Positions 48,060 through 58,325 are shown, counted from the first letter of the stretch. The stretch is DNA of 64,000 nt from Symbiodinium natans (GCA_905221605.1 CAJNDS010001057.1:750528-814527); one strand, 5' to 3'. Numbers and translations are program-made. The notes: generated by a model from the sequence alone, not told the origin.

Positions 48060-49916
48060 CGGATGTTCTTTTGGGGGTTTTGGTGTTAGAAGTTGGAGGG
48101 GGGAGCTGGGTTAAGTTAGTTGCTGCAGGTTTGCAAGTTCGAGGCCCGATTCAAAGCCTAGACCCCCCCTAGATAAACCCTGAAAATCCTGAAGCACAAG
48201 CCTGAAAGCCTGAATCCTTCGGCCCCAGGACTCCTCTCAAACCTCTAAAGCTGCATAAACCCTAAACCTGGCCCTAAGCCCTGAAAAATCTAGAGCCCTA
48301 AACCCTAAACACAAAAAACAACTATATCCTAAACCCTAAACCCTAAACCCGAAAGCCCCAAACAACCCAGGCTCGCAGCGCATCTTCGCGTAGAGTGCGG
48401 GGATGCTGGGCCGCGCTTTGAAGCGCCCGTGGCCGTGCCCTTGGGGAGGTTTGGTGTGTAGGGTTTGTAGGGGTTCGAGGTTTAGGGCTTAGGATGTGGG
48501 TCTTCGAGTTCTGGGTTGTGTAGGCTGAGGGCTTGAAGCTCAGGGTGTAAGGTGTAAGTTTGGAGTTGAGGACGCAGTATGTACCACGTGCCAAGTTTCC
48601 AGGGCACGCCCATGGGCGCCCATTTCGCACGGTGCCAATCCTTGAGGCAGAACCCGAGAACCTCAACATCGCCCTAAATCCTTCCAAGTTCCCTATACCA
48701 GTTCTTTCAACATCAGGGACCTCACTTGACGCCCGAGCTCCCCAGAATGTCTCAAGCTCCCCGTGCCCTCCACGCGCAGCAAAGCACGCGCCTCCGTGCC
48801 GGCTTTTAATGGCCGCCAAAGCCCATTGCAGCCAGCTCGAACAAAAGGGTTCGCTTCCTTCCAGAGATGGATGTCAATTGCTTCTTCTCAAGCCCATTGT
48901 AAGTAATCAGGAGCTGCGACAGAGGATCCAATACTGGACCCCCGGCTCAACCCCAACCCTAAACCTTACATCCCTGAAGCTCAACCCCAAACGCCTGAAA
49001 GCCCCGAACATGAAACCCGGTGGAAGCGTACTCGGCGTACTCACTCCCCTGCCCGAGACAGACCAGCCACGTGCCGTGAGCTCAGTGCCAGGAGCTCGAC
49101 CGAGCTTTGTCAGAACTGTCGCAGCGAGAGACCGAGGCCACTGGCGAGGGACTGGCAGTTCTCTTGACGGTTTCCGGTAGTGGGGTATAATTTTTTTTTT
49201 TTTTGGGGGGGGGTTCCGAAAGGCCCCAAGTTCTAAAGCTGTGCGTGTTCACAGGAATGAAGCGCAAAACCCACAAGCAAACCCACGATCCCAAACCAGT
49301 GCGCTGCAGAATAGAAGGCCCTTTCCCCCTAAACTCCAAACCTTAAACAAACCGTACGCCGTAAACCCTAAACCCCAAACACTCCCAGGCGCAAGAAGCC
49401 CACCAAGAGAGCAAGCAGGCCGCTTACTGCAGGGATCGGAGTTTTTCAGCGGGTTTGGGATTTTGGGCTTAGGGTTTTACAAGGCGATTCCGCATTTCAG
49501 CAAGGGGAGTTCTGGAAAAGGGGAGTTTCTGGAAGCTGCTTGACTGCAGGCGTCTGACGAGGTGAAGCGCTTGCAGACGCTTGCCTGCATGTACTGTTCG
49601 AGCTCCACCAACGACGCAGGGTTTAGGAGTTTGCTGCTGGATAAGTTCCTCGGCCTCAAGCCCTGTACCCTGAACCAAGTCTTCCTGAAGGAAGACAAAC
49701 GCCACCCTCGAGCAGTCGCAGGAGCGGGGACCAGGGAGTTGGTGACACGGAGCTCCTTTGCAAGATGGGTAAGGTTGGAGCAACTCTCCAAGGGCCAGAA
49801 GTACAGGGCTGGGCCGCCTTGTGTGTAGACCAGGTAGAACTTACAGGGCAGGAGCGACTGCTCGCGAAACCACGCCTTGCCTCGTTTTTGAAGCCAAGCG
49901 TTGTCGGCACGCCGCC
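48060..49916. other. Spacer downstream of the RING gene
   Basis: No gene was recognised. CCCTAAA-type islands occur at about 48,240-48,360 and G-rich counterparts at 48,450-48,520. A poly-T/poly-G junction (49,191-49,213) is a possible slippage site. Several unlinked open frames show no family signal. Confidence 0.45.
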
Positions 49917-52900
49917 GACGGCAGGAGAAGCTCAAAAAGCAGTTCGCCAACCTGGAGACCAAGGCGCGATCTCATGGCTCGAATGAAAGGTCTGGCCTTG
50001 CTGCACTGTATCCGAAGGCTTCAGGGCTCTGCAGCCCTGTGCCCCCAAAAGATCCCATGGGCTCAGAGCCCTCATCCCATCAGCCCGGGCCCCAAGCCTA
50101 CCAAAGCCCTGCACCTCAAACAACTTTTTCAAAATCTCAGAACAAAAGTGCTGGGAGGCCAGAGACCTGGAGGTGGAGCGCTCCGAGCTGACCAAGGAGC
50201 CACAGGGTTGTCTTAAGGATGCTTTCGGTTTTTTGCGGCGTTTTGGGCGTGGGGGTTGCCTTTCAAGGGTGTTTGGGTATGGGGTTGTCTTTCTAGCCCC
50301 CGGAAACCAGGAGCGGGACCAGCTGGACCTGAAGCTTCGCAAGTCCGAGGCGGAGTGTAGCAACAAGGACGGGGAGGGGGGGCAGGGGGGGGGGCCTAAA
50401 CTCGAAGCTGCAGCTGCGGCCCCCTGAAGGCTGCCTTCAGACGCTTCAATTGAGGCGTACTTTGCGGCGGAGGGGTGACCCTAAACCTTGACCCTAAACC
50501 CTAAACCCTAAACCCTAAACCCGAAACCCGAAACCCCAAACCCTAAACCCTAAACCCTAAAGCCGAAGCCCTAAACCCGAGCCCTTGCAGGAGGCGCGCT
50601 TGAATCGACTGATGGAGGAGAGTGAGAAGCTAAAGGCTGCTGCCTGTTGGGGGTTCAGGGTTTGGGAGTTCAGGATTTAGGGGGCTTTAGAGGGATTTCA
50701 AAACCCTCAAAACCCCTCAAAGGTCCTCTAAACCCCTCTAAGCTTCCGAGGCGTTAGGGGCTCAGTTTAGGGAAGAATGGAACCTTGATGGAGGGGGCAT
50801 ACTGGTCACTTGTGACCACCTCAACTGGGTCACTTGTGCCCGCGCCCTCACGGGTCACTTGTACGCGCGCACTGTCACGGTCTCGTCCGCTTGTAGGGGT
50901 TTTGGGCTGTCACGGTCTCGTTCGCTTCTCTAGAGGTTTTGGGCTGTCACGGTCTCGTCCGCTTCTAGGGGTTTTGGGCTGTCACGGTCTCGTTCGCTTC
51001 TCTAGGGGTTTTGGGCTGTCACGGTCTCGTCCGCTTCTTAGTGGTTTTGGGCTGTCACGGTCTCGTCCGCTTCTTAGTGGTTTTGGGCTGCCACCGTCTC
51101 GTCCGCTTGTGGTGGTTTGGGGCTGTCACGGTCTCGTCCGCTTCTAGGGGTTTTGGGCTGTCACGGTCTCGCCCGCTTCTAGGGGTTTTCGGCTGTCACG
51201 GTCTCGTTCGCTTCTCTAGGGGTTTTGGGCTGTCACGGTCTCGTCCGCTTCTAGTGGTTTTGGGCGGTCACGGTCTCGTCCGCTTCTAGGGGTTTTGGGC
51301 TGTCACGGTCTCGTTCGCTTCTCTAGGGGTTTTGGGCTGTCACGGTCTCGTCCGCTTCTAGTGGTTTTGGGCTGTCACGGTCTCGTCCGCTTCTAGGGGT
51401 TTTGGGCTGTCACGGTCTCGTTCGCTTCTCTAGGGGTTTTGGGCTGTCACGGTCTCGTCCGCTTCTAGTGGTTTTGGGCTGTCACGGTCTCGTCTGCTTC
51501 TAGGGGTTTTGGGCTGTCACGGTCTCGTTCGCTTCTCTAGGTTTTGTGGGCTGTCACGGTCTCGTCCGCTTCTAGGGGTTTTGGGCTGTCACGGTCTCGT
51601 TCGCTTCTCTAGGGGTTTTGGGCTGTCACGGTCTCGTCCGCTTCTAGTGGTTGGGGCTGTCACGGTCTCGTCCGCTTGTAGGGGTTTTGGGCTGTCACGG
51701 TCTCGTTCGCTTCTCTAGAGGTTTTGGGCTGTCACGGTCTCGTCCGCTTCTAGGGGTTTTGGGCTGTCACGGTCTCGTTCGCTTCTCTAGGGGTTTTGGG
51801 CTGTCACGGTCTCGTCCGCTTCTTAGTGGTTTTGGGCTGTCACGGTCTCGTCCGCTTCTTAGTGGTTTGGGCTGCCACCGTCTCGTCCGCTTGTGGTGGT
51901 TTGGGGCTGTCACGGTCTCGTCCGCTTCGGCTTTGGGCTGTCACGGTCTCGCCCGCTTCTAGGAGTTTTGCCGCTTCTAGGGATTTTGGCTTGCCACGAA
52001 GCAACCCCGCACCGGCGTAGACCGCACGTTTGGGGTGGGCCCCCCCCCCCCCCCCCCCCCCAGCCCACCCCCACCCCCCTCGTCATTTAACCGCCCCCAT
52101 TTCCCCCCCCCCCCCCTCCCACCACCAATGATACAAGTGACTGATGACGTGGGGCGCAAGTGACCCGAAATAACGTGGGCACGAGTGGTCCGGATCACGT
52201 GGTCACAAGTGACGGTGCTGCCGTTTAGGCTAGGGGTTTGGGGACTGTCGGTTTTTCGGAAGAGCTTGCTTTGAGATGGCAGGCTGCCGCAAAGGATGCC
52301 AACATCCAGGACGGGCTGAGGTTTACAAGGAAAGCTCAAGGAAGAAAGATGAATCGAATTCAGAAGTTACAGGTTGGGATGTTCCCCCTACTAACAGATT
52401 AGAGTACCCCTATGATAATCCTCTTTAAGGACTGTTAGCATAAGGGGGAACATCCCAAGTTATAGGGTTCAAGGCTTGCAGCCCACAAAACACCAGGAGC
52501 GCGACCGCCTGACCTCCGACCGCAAGGAGGTGGATCGCTTGACCGGGGAGGCCGCCCAACGAGCTTCTGCCGTGGCTACCAAAGGGATTCAGGGGCCCAG
52601 GGGCCCTAAGCCCTAAGAGCTAAGAGCCCTAAGAGCCCTAAGCCCGAAGCCCTAAGCCCTAAACCCCCAACCCTAAACCTAAACCCTAAACACTAAACTC
52701 TATACCCTAAATTGGTTTCGAGCTCGAGTTGAGTGTGGGAGACACCGCATCCCCCAAGTCCAGCTCCGACAAGTCGCAGGTGCGGAAGCTCGAGCGCCAG
52801 CGCGGAGAGCTTGTCTTTGGGCCAAATTTTTTTCGGGGGCCATGGGAACAGTGTGGGTGCCGTGGGGGGGGGGGGTGGGTGGTGACTTCAGGATTGTTAA

Positions 52901-53409
52901 GACTGCTAAGAACTTCTTGACGCGCCTTTGTGGGGGACCTTGCCGACTTGCTCTCCCCACAGCCCACGAAGAATGGTCAGCCCCCTTGGAATTGTGCCCG
53001 CAAAGTTGCCGAACCCCGAAACCCCAAAAGGTCAACGCCTTCAAGAAGCAAATGAAGCTCATTGAGGCGCGAAAGAGTGGGGGAGAAGATTCAGAGGGAT
53101 CGGTTCTTTCCGCAGATTATGCAATCAAATATCCCCTCTTCCCCTAGTACTAAATCTTCACCATACGCTAGACAGGAACACGAATATTGGGGGGCAGCGG
53201 ATAATTCCCTGAGCGCCCGAGCCCAGGTGCTCAAGAGGCAGCGTGCACACATGGAGGCGGCGCGCGTCTTGTCCTTCACCGAGGACGCTTCGACACTGCC
53301 TTGCGACACGCATGGGGTTTCGTCACCTTTGCCGCAAAAAACACAGACTTTGCCGCTGCAGGACGAGTTCATCCGAATCCTGGAGTTGGGGGACAAGCTG
53401 GGGGAGTGA
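49917..53409 (+). CDS. Candidate multi-exon coiled-coil protein gene
   Basis: A series of short exon-like segments on the + strand, many preceded by CAG and followed by GC, each encoding charged heptads. Approximate positions: 49,917-49,970 (RRRQEKLKKQFANLETKAR), 50,163-50,200 (DLEVERSELTKE), 50,310-50,357 (ERDQLDLKLRKSEAE), 50,591-50,635 (EARLNRLMEESEKLK), 52,497-52,553 (ERDRLTSDRKEVDRLTGEA), 52,757-52,812 (KSSSDKSQVRKLERQRGEL), 53,029-53,075 (VNAFKKQMKLIEA), 53,198-53,268 (NSLSARAQVLKRQRAHMEAA) and 53,362-53,409 (DEFIRILELGDKLGE). Together they suggest one long coiled-coil protein interrupted by introns with telomere-like repeats and a fold-back transposon. Start, stop and splice sites are unresolved. 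It could be a pseudogene or part of a longer gene. Confidence 0.4.
50478..50586. repeat. Telomere-type CCCTAAA tract in a putative intron
   Basis: About fifteen CCCTAAA units with variants (CCCGAAA, CCCCAAA), ending just before a coiled-coil exon. Confidence 0.9.
50871..51975. repeat. 35/37-bp minisatellite, about 31 units
   Basis: Two alternating unit types: a 35-bp unit with CGTCCGCTTCTAGGGGTTTT and a 37-bp unit with CGTTCGCTTCTCTAGGGG, both containing GGGCTGTCACGGTCTCG. Pairs repeat as a higher-order unit of about 72 bp, with occasional variants (GCCACCGTCTCG at about 51,090 and 51,873). Unbroken frames through it are a by-product of the repeat. Confidence 0.95.
52038..52125. repeat. Poly-C / C-rich low-complexity tract
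   Basis: Long C runs (22 or more at 52,039-52,061, and 14 near 52,104), with strong potential for G-quadruplex or i-motif structure. Length is likely unreliable in an assembly. Confidence 0.85.
52374..52458. mobile_element. Hairpin MITE, copy 2
   Basis: 85-bp relative of the element at 9189-9288. The left arm TTGGGATGTTCCCCCTACTAACAG and right arm CTGTTAGCATAAGGGGGAACATCCCAA are inverted copies. It lacks about 12 bp of the left arm found in copy 1. Flanking 8-mers GTTACAGG and GTTATAGG differ at one base, again an apparent 8-bp target duplication. Confidence 0.75.
52600..52712. repeat. Telomere-like CCCTAAG / CCCTAAA tract
   Basis: Degenerate units AAGCCCTAAG, GAGCCCTAA and CCTAAACCC between two coiled-coil exons. 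Confidence 0.8.
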
Positions 53410-55391
53410 GTGCTACTCAGCTGCTGCTCGCCCCTCTCCGCCTCCTCCCTCCTGCAAGTAGTGAGAATTCCGGGGGGTTGGTTCAGGGTCTTGTGGAAAC
53501 GCGCTGTTCGGTGCGGACAGGGCGTCAAGGAACACATGGGTAGCATCAGGAGCTTGTGTCAAATTTCACATGTAAGTACTTTCCAAGCGCAAGGCTAGGC
53601 ATACCAGCTGCATCTCTGAATTCGGTCACGGAGACAAGATCTTCAAGTGTCGTGTGTCCCTGCGATTGCATGAGACTCAGACCTCGTGGCCTTGCAAAGG
53701 GAATGCTCGGGGGGTGGGGGGGGGGTTGGTTGGAGCAGAGTTGCAGGCGCCCGGTGGTGGCACGATGTCTCAGCTTCCGTGCCGGCTCACCATCGAAGCA
53801 GAGAGCTGTAGGAGCTGTAGGAGCTGTAGGAGCTGTAGGAGCTGTAGGAGCAGCTCACATGAGAAGAGCATGACAAGAGGGAAGCCTGGAGCAAGAGCAA
53901 GACACCAGCTTGACAGCTTCAGCGTGTGGAAGTTTCTGGAAGCAGCTGCACAAGCATCCCCCCCCCACACATAAGCCCACCTAAGCCATCCCCTGCTTCC
54001 CTCCCGGCAAGCTTTGGGCACGTTTGTGTCTCGCGACCTTTGACTCCGATCATGCTCGGAGGCCCCTGCTCCGAGAGTTGAGTTTTGGTGTGTACGCTGC
54101 GATGTTTTAGGGTATGGGGGCTTTTAGGGTTCACTTGCATGATGCTGTACCATCCCCTGCGCCCAGTTCTGGCAAGGTCAAGAGTTTGATCCCGCCGATT
54201 CCCCAAACACTCGAAGTGGTTCCCATGACATCAAGGTGATCCGTGGACCTGGCAGGTCTCAAAGAGCGGGTTCTTGACAGCTCAATGTTATAAAGTTATA
54301 AGCTTAATCCTGGAAGTCTTTCGGGAGCAGCTCCCTCAAGCTTTCCACGCGAAGTCCCTTCACACTCGAAACCCTACGCGTGCTCCGGCTAAACCTTATA
54401 ACACTACGATAGTCGCCCGATATTCAGAGATAAAGATCTCTCGAATGGAGAGGCCTAGCTGTGCCTTGTGCCAGGCAACTACGATGACTCGGACTCCGAG
54501 GACCTCTGGCAAAGTGGTGTTAGGGTCAGGGTTTAGGGTTTAGGAGGGCGTGCGGGGTCTGGGCTTCAGGACTCGAGGCCCCCTGGGCAAGGGCTATGGC
54601 CAGATCTCCGCACAGGACCATGGGGGCAAGATTGTGAACTCAGACGAGGAGGACGAGGAGGGAGGTCCGAAGCTCGGCACACTTTTGCAGATCTCTTTTC
54701 ATTCAGCTACTCCGGCGCGGCACGCCACCTAATCCTAAAGTCTCTGTTAGCGATTCCTAATTGCCAGCTCATCGAGTTCGCTGAGGTGAAACCCCTGACT
54801 TGGCCATCAACCAGCAGGTCTCAGTAGGGCTGTGCCAATTGGGTTGATTTGGGATGCATATCCAGGCATCGGTACCTTCTGTTCCAGTGCGGAGGAAGAG
54901 GGGGAGGAGGAGGACGAGGATGATGACGAGGAGTCGGACAAGCTGCCAGGGCCCTTGCCCTTTGGGGTGGTCGGGCCCGGCTGGTTGAAGCTCCAGCTAC
55001 TTCTAGGCCGCAGGCGAGGAGCGTGTCGAAGCCCTCGAATGAAACCCTGTGAACCCTACTAGGAGTCCGAAGTTCAACTACAAAACCTAAGCGCTCCAGG
55101 AGGTATGAGCGCACCCATGGTGAGCCAAGGACTTCGGCCGCCAAGGCCTTCAAATCCCTCAAGAACCTCGGGGAGGCCCCAGGGCCTTTCCTCCGAGGGC
55201 CTGAGATGGGTCTTTCGGAACTTCACGAGTTTTTGTAAACATATCATGGGCCGGACAAGCCGCTCATGATTGACTTCTCTTGCCCCCTTGACAGGAAGCC
55301 TTGTCCTTCAAGAAGTTTGAGAAGGACCATTCGAAAGTGGATCGGGCCGGGCACCTGTGTTGCCATGGGGGCCGGTGTCTGTACAACCATG
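53410..55391. other. Region with acidic exon-like segments
   Basis: Candidate coding pieces on the + strand: about 54,478-54,520 (NYDDSDSEDLWQ), 54,585-54,670 (GKIVNSDEEDEEGGPKL), 54,885-54,952 (SSAEEEGEEEDEDDDEESDK) and 55,295-55,370 (EALSFKKFEKDHSKVDRAGH). They may continue the coiled-coil gene upstream. The last piece stops where the tandem array begins, as if truncated by it. Confidence 0.3.
53803..53847. repeat. 9-bp tandem repeat GAGCTGTAG x5
   Basis: Five exact copies followed by a partial unit. Confidence 0.95.
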
Positions 55392-55591
55392 TGCCTCGAG
55401 CCACCGGGAGAGCAAAGCAGAGCACAGAACCGCGAACAGTCCAAACATGTGCTTGCGGCGAGGCAGCTGTCCGCGAGGTGTCAACCTGGCTCCAATCTTC
55501 AGCGATGCCGTCTGCTCATCATGGCTCGAGCATTGAGTGATCATCTCCCTCGTACTTACCGTGCATCCACCTTGGATAGCTTTGCATTGCC

Positions 55592-58325
55592 ATGAAGGCT
55601 GTGTGCATCGTGGCTTTCTTGTCCCTTTCTTTAGGGGCTTCTGCTGGATCCCAGCCGGTGGCGACAGATGCGACCGGGACGTCTGGGATGCAAGCCGAGT
55701 CCGAACAGTCCGAACCGTCCGAACCGACCGAACAGTGCCAGTCTGGGAGCCTCATCCAGCGTTCCTCCCAGAAGGCGATGCTGCCCACGAAGGCGACGCT
55801 TGGCGAGGCCGAGGTTGCGGAGCCAGAGATTCCACCGAACAAGATGAACAAGAAGATGAACAAGAAGATGAGCAACAAGATGAACAAAAAGATGCAGAAG
55901 AGGGAAAAGATGCAGAAGGAGCACGGAGATCTCCTGGCCTTCCTCGCCCAGTCAAAGGAGTCAAAGGAGCTGGTGCCTCCAGGAGATTCTGAATGCACAC
56001 CGACAGGAGCCCTGCGCCTGTCATCTCCGCCTGTTTGGTCTTGAATATTTTTTCTGCTTGTTTTTTGCACTTTGCATGTCGCCCGGAGTCGGCTCTCTTC
56101 CTTTGCGAAATTCTGCTCAGGAGCCTCTTTCTTCTCAGATTTTTTCTCAGGAGCTCCTCTGGCGGGCGAGAGCAAGGCGAAGTTCGAGCTGCTTTTGCAA
56201 AAGGTCGCTGCCCTCGACCTGGATGCTGTCATCGCCCGCCTTGTCAAGAAGAAGGACTACATGCCCAAGATTGCTAAGAGGGCCGCCGATGAGTACCGCA
56301 AGTTCCTGGTGTTGATGGGCATGGGGGAGACGCCGGTCGCGCCCAAGATGGTCGTTGATGCCTGGCAAGCCCACATCATGCCACCTGTCCTGACCATGTG
56401 GGCTTACTAACTGTTAGCTGCCGACACGTCCGCGGACCGGCGGACGTTCGTCGGTTGCAGTTTTCTAGCCTTGGTAGTCCGAAGCCCAGGTTCACACAGA
56501 CGTACGAGCGGGACTGCCGTGAGGTGTTTGGCCACTTGCTTGAACACGACCCCCTTGCTCAGCACTTGGAAGCCAGTCGGCTGGAGCAGATGCAGCAGCA
56601 GATCTGCGACTACTTCGGCATGGTAGACCGACTTGTTTGGGAACAGCCGGCAAAGGCCGTCGGCCTCTCCCAGAGCATGGACCCTGCTGCCACCATGCAG
56701 CAGTGGCTTGACCACATCAACGAGAAGTCGATCTTCCGTGAGGACCTCATGACGGAGGATGTCCATTTGATGGTGCTTTCGCAACACAGCTCCAATGCCA
56801 CGACCTTTGATGGCAGAATCGAAGCTCTGTCCTTCTTCCACCAGCATGGGCATGCCGACAGCGCACGCGAGTTCCTTTCCGTGACCCCCGGTGCCTTTGC
56901 CATCGAGACGACAAAGAACCTGCGCATGGGGGCTGACGTTTTCGAGGTGAACTCGCAAGGCCAGATCTTCGACATCAAGATCTGGATGACCTCCTTGAGA
57001 AAGGACAAAGAGGACTTGAACGACGCGGGGCTAACAACTCTGGGCAACGGATCGCAGGCCGGCATCTCAGTAGCAGCTGAATCGCGGAGGCTCATAAGCT
57101 GATTCTAGAATAGGCTTGCATAGACCTCTTGAGCGTGCGGCTTCGTGCATCTCTCTGACAATCTGTCGTGCCATGTCGTGCCATGTCGTGCCATGTCGCG
57201 CCATGTCGTGCGCCAGACTTGAGGCGCTGGTCGATGCCGGGGAGACAGACGTCACCTTGACCAAGGCTGCCATGGAGTCCTGGATGCAAAGCCTCAACGC
57301 GGAGCCGAAGGAAGAGCTTCTGGCGGACGATGTGCGCATGCTTCGGATGTCGCAAATGGACATTGAACCCGAAATTCATACTGGGAAGGCTGACGTGATG
57401 AACTTCTTCCGGGACTTCGAGCATGCCAGCGGGGCCCGAGAGTTCCTTTCTGTGGACGGAGGTGCCTTCATGCTCGAGCTTAAGAACGACATGCACCCTC
57501 GCATGGGAGTCCTGGTTTTTGAGGTGAACCCCGATGGCAAGATCCAGGACATCAAGGTCTGGATAGGTTCCCTGGAAAACGACAAGGCCGACTTGGGCGA
57601 CAGCGGCCTGAGTCAGACCTTGCTCCTGTCGCAAGAAGCTGCCCTCGCGGCGAGTGCCTTGCCAACATGAGAACACCACGTTACTTGTGCTTCTTTTTGC
57701 GGATCAGTCCCTGCCCATACCATGTGATTGCGCCACAGATAACGCAACGTCTCCAGGCCCCGAGCCCACGGAGTGTTTGCGTTCCAGCAGACAGCCGTCC
57801 CTGCAGCAAACGCACAGCTTCAAGACAGCTGCCGAGAAGGTGAAAGCGCTTGACCTCAACGCTGTGGTAGCCGTTCTCGGGAAGGATGGCTACTCGCCCA
57901 GCAAGGCAGCAAGCCTTGCGGAAGAGTACCGAAAGTACTTGACCCTGGTGGGTGCCGGCCTGAACCCTGTGCCTTCGCAGCAGGTGGATGATGCGTGGCA
58001 TGCCCACATCCTGAATACCAAGAAGTACCAGGCTGACACACGGGCGCTGTTCGGCCACGTCCTCCATCACGAGCCGGCCAACCTTCTCCTGGACCAGCAG
58101 GGCATGACAGCACAGAAATCCTCCATGGACGACATGTTCTTACAGACCAAGATGCAGCTCTGCGACTTCTATGGTCGCGTCAACGAAGCCGTGTGGTCCA
58201 AGGAAGACGTCGCCCTGTGCCTTTGCGCCTGCGGCTGCGGCTGCGCTTGCGGCTGCAGCTGTGGCTGTTCCTGCGCTCCGAGCCCCCCACCGAGCCCGAG
58301 CCCGCCCCCGAGCAGTGGCTGCTGA
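55592..58325 (+). CDS. Array gene 1: secreted protein with GRDP/DUF1399-like and NTF2-like domains
   Basis: ATG at 55,592 gives a signal peptide (MKAVCIVAFLSLSLGASAGS) and a Lys/Met-rich linker (NKMNKKMNKKMSNKMNKK). Intron 55,983-56,150 (GA-AG) joins in frame to a helical domain (KFELLLQKVAALDLDAVIAR...VVDAWQAHI). Intron 56,380-56,489 (GC-AG) then joins to FTQTYERDCREVFGHLLEHD, completing a D-x2-W-x-A-H-I...Y...FGH...H pattern like the plant GRDP/DUF1399 family. An NTF2/SnoaL-like domain follows (about 56,690-57,020), then a second NTF2-like copy (about 57,215-57,610), a second GRDP-like copy (about 57,805-58,200, DDAWHAHILNTKKYQADT), and a Cys/Gly repeat with a Pro/Ser tail; stop at 58,325. 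Junctions between the two NTF2-like copies and before the last domain are unresolved, so two separate proteins remain possible. Confidence 0.68.
57165..57213. repeat. 10-bp tandem repeat (GTCGTGCCAT) in array unit 1
   Basis: About four and a half units between the NTF2-like copies. Units 2 (about 60,279-60,328) and 3 (about 63,413-63,462) carry one unit more, so copy number varies within the array. Confidence 0.85.

Larger units (their letters stand above)
15564..47825 (+). mobile_element. Giant Ty1/copia-type LTR retrotransposon, 32,262 bp, complete
   Basis: Bounded by identical-length 687-bp LTRs (TG...CA) and a perfect GGACT duplication. Internal order: primer-binding site, Gag-like ORFs, protease, methyltransferase-like segment, integrase core, oxygenase-like domain, integrase tail, a novel ORF, a Ty3/gypsy integrase relic, reverse transcriptase, RNase H, two novel ORFs (the second of 4,141 codons), 820 bp of non-coding DNA and a polypurine tract. 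Integrase before reverse transcriptase identifies Ty1/copia. Typical copia elements are about 5-10 kb, so this one is several times larger. The LTRs differ at 3 of 687 positions (15,704/47,279; 15,772/47,347; 16,210/47,785), indicating very recent insertion. It lies in sense orientation in an intron of the RING gene. Confidence 0.95.
50805..52213. mobile_element. Fold-back (MITE-like) element with internal minisatellite
   Basis: The left end GTCACTTGTGACCAC (from 50,805) is the inverse of the right end GTGGTCACAAGTGAC (to 52,213). GTCACTTG motifs recur near both ends (50,829; 50,851; inverted near 52,134, 52,160 and 52,206), as subterminal repeats. The interior is a 35/37-bp minisatellite and C-rich DNA. 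No transposase and no clear target duplication were seen. Confidence 0.6.

Noticed and set aside
50871-51975. Regular 35/37-bp repeats as a CRISPR array
   Set aside because: The units are contiguous and near-identical with no unique spacers, no cas genes are present, and the DNA is eukaryotic. It is a minisatellite.
50785-52090. Long frames through the minisatellite reading GLSRSRPL and GCHGLVRF repeats
   Set aside because: Open frames arise automatically from a stop-free repeat unit; all three frames shift together with unit-length changes.
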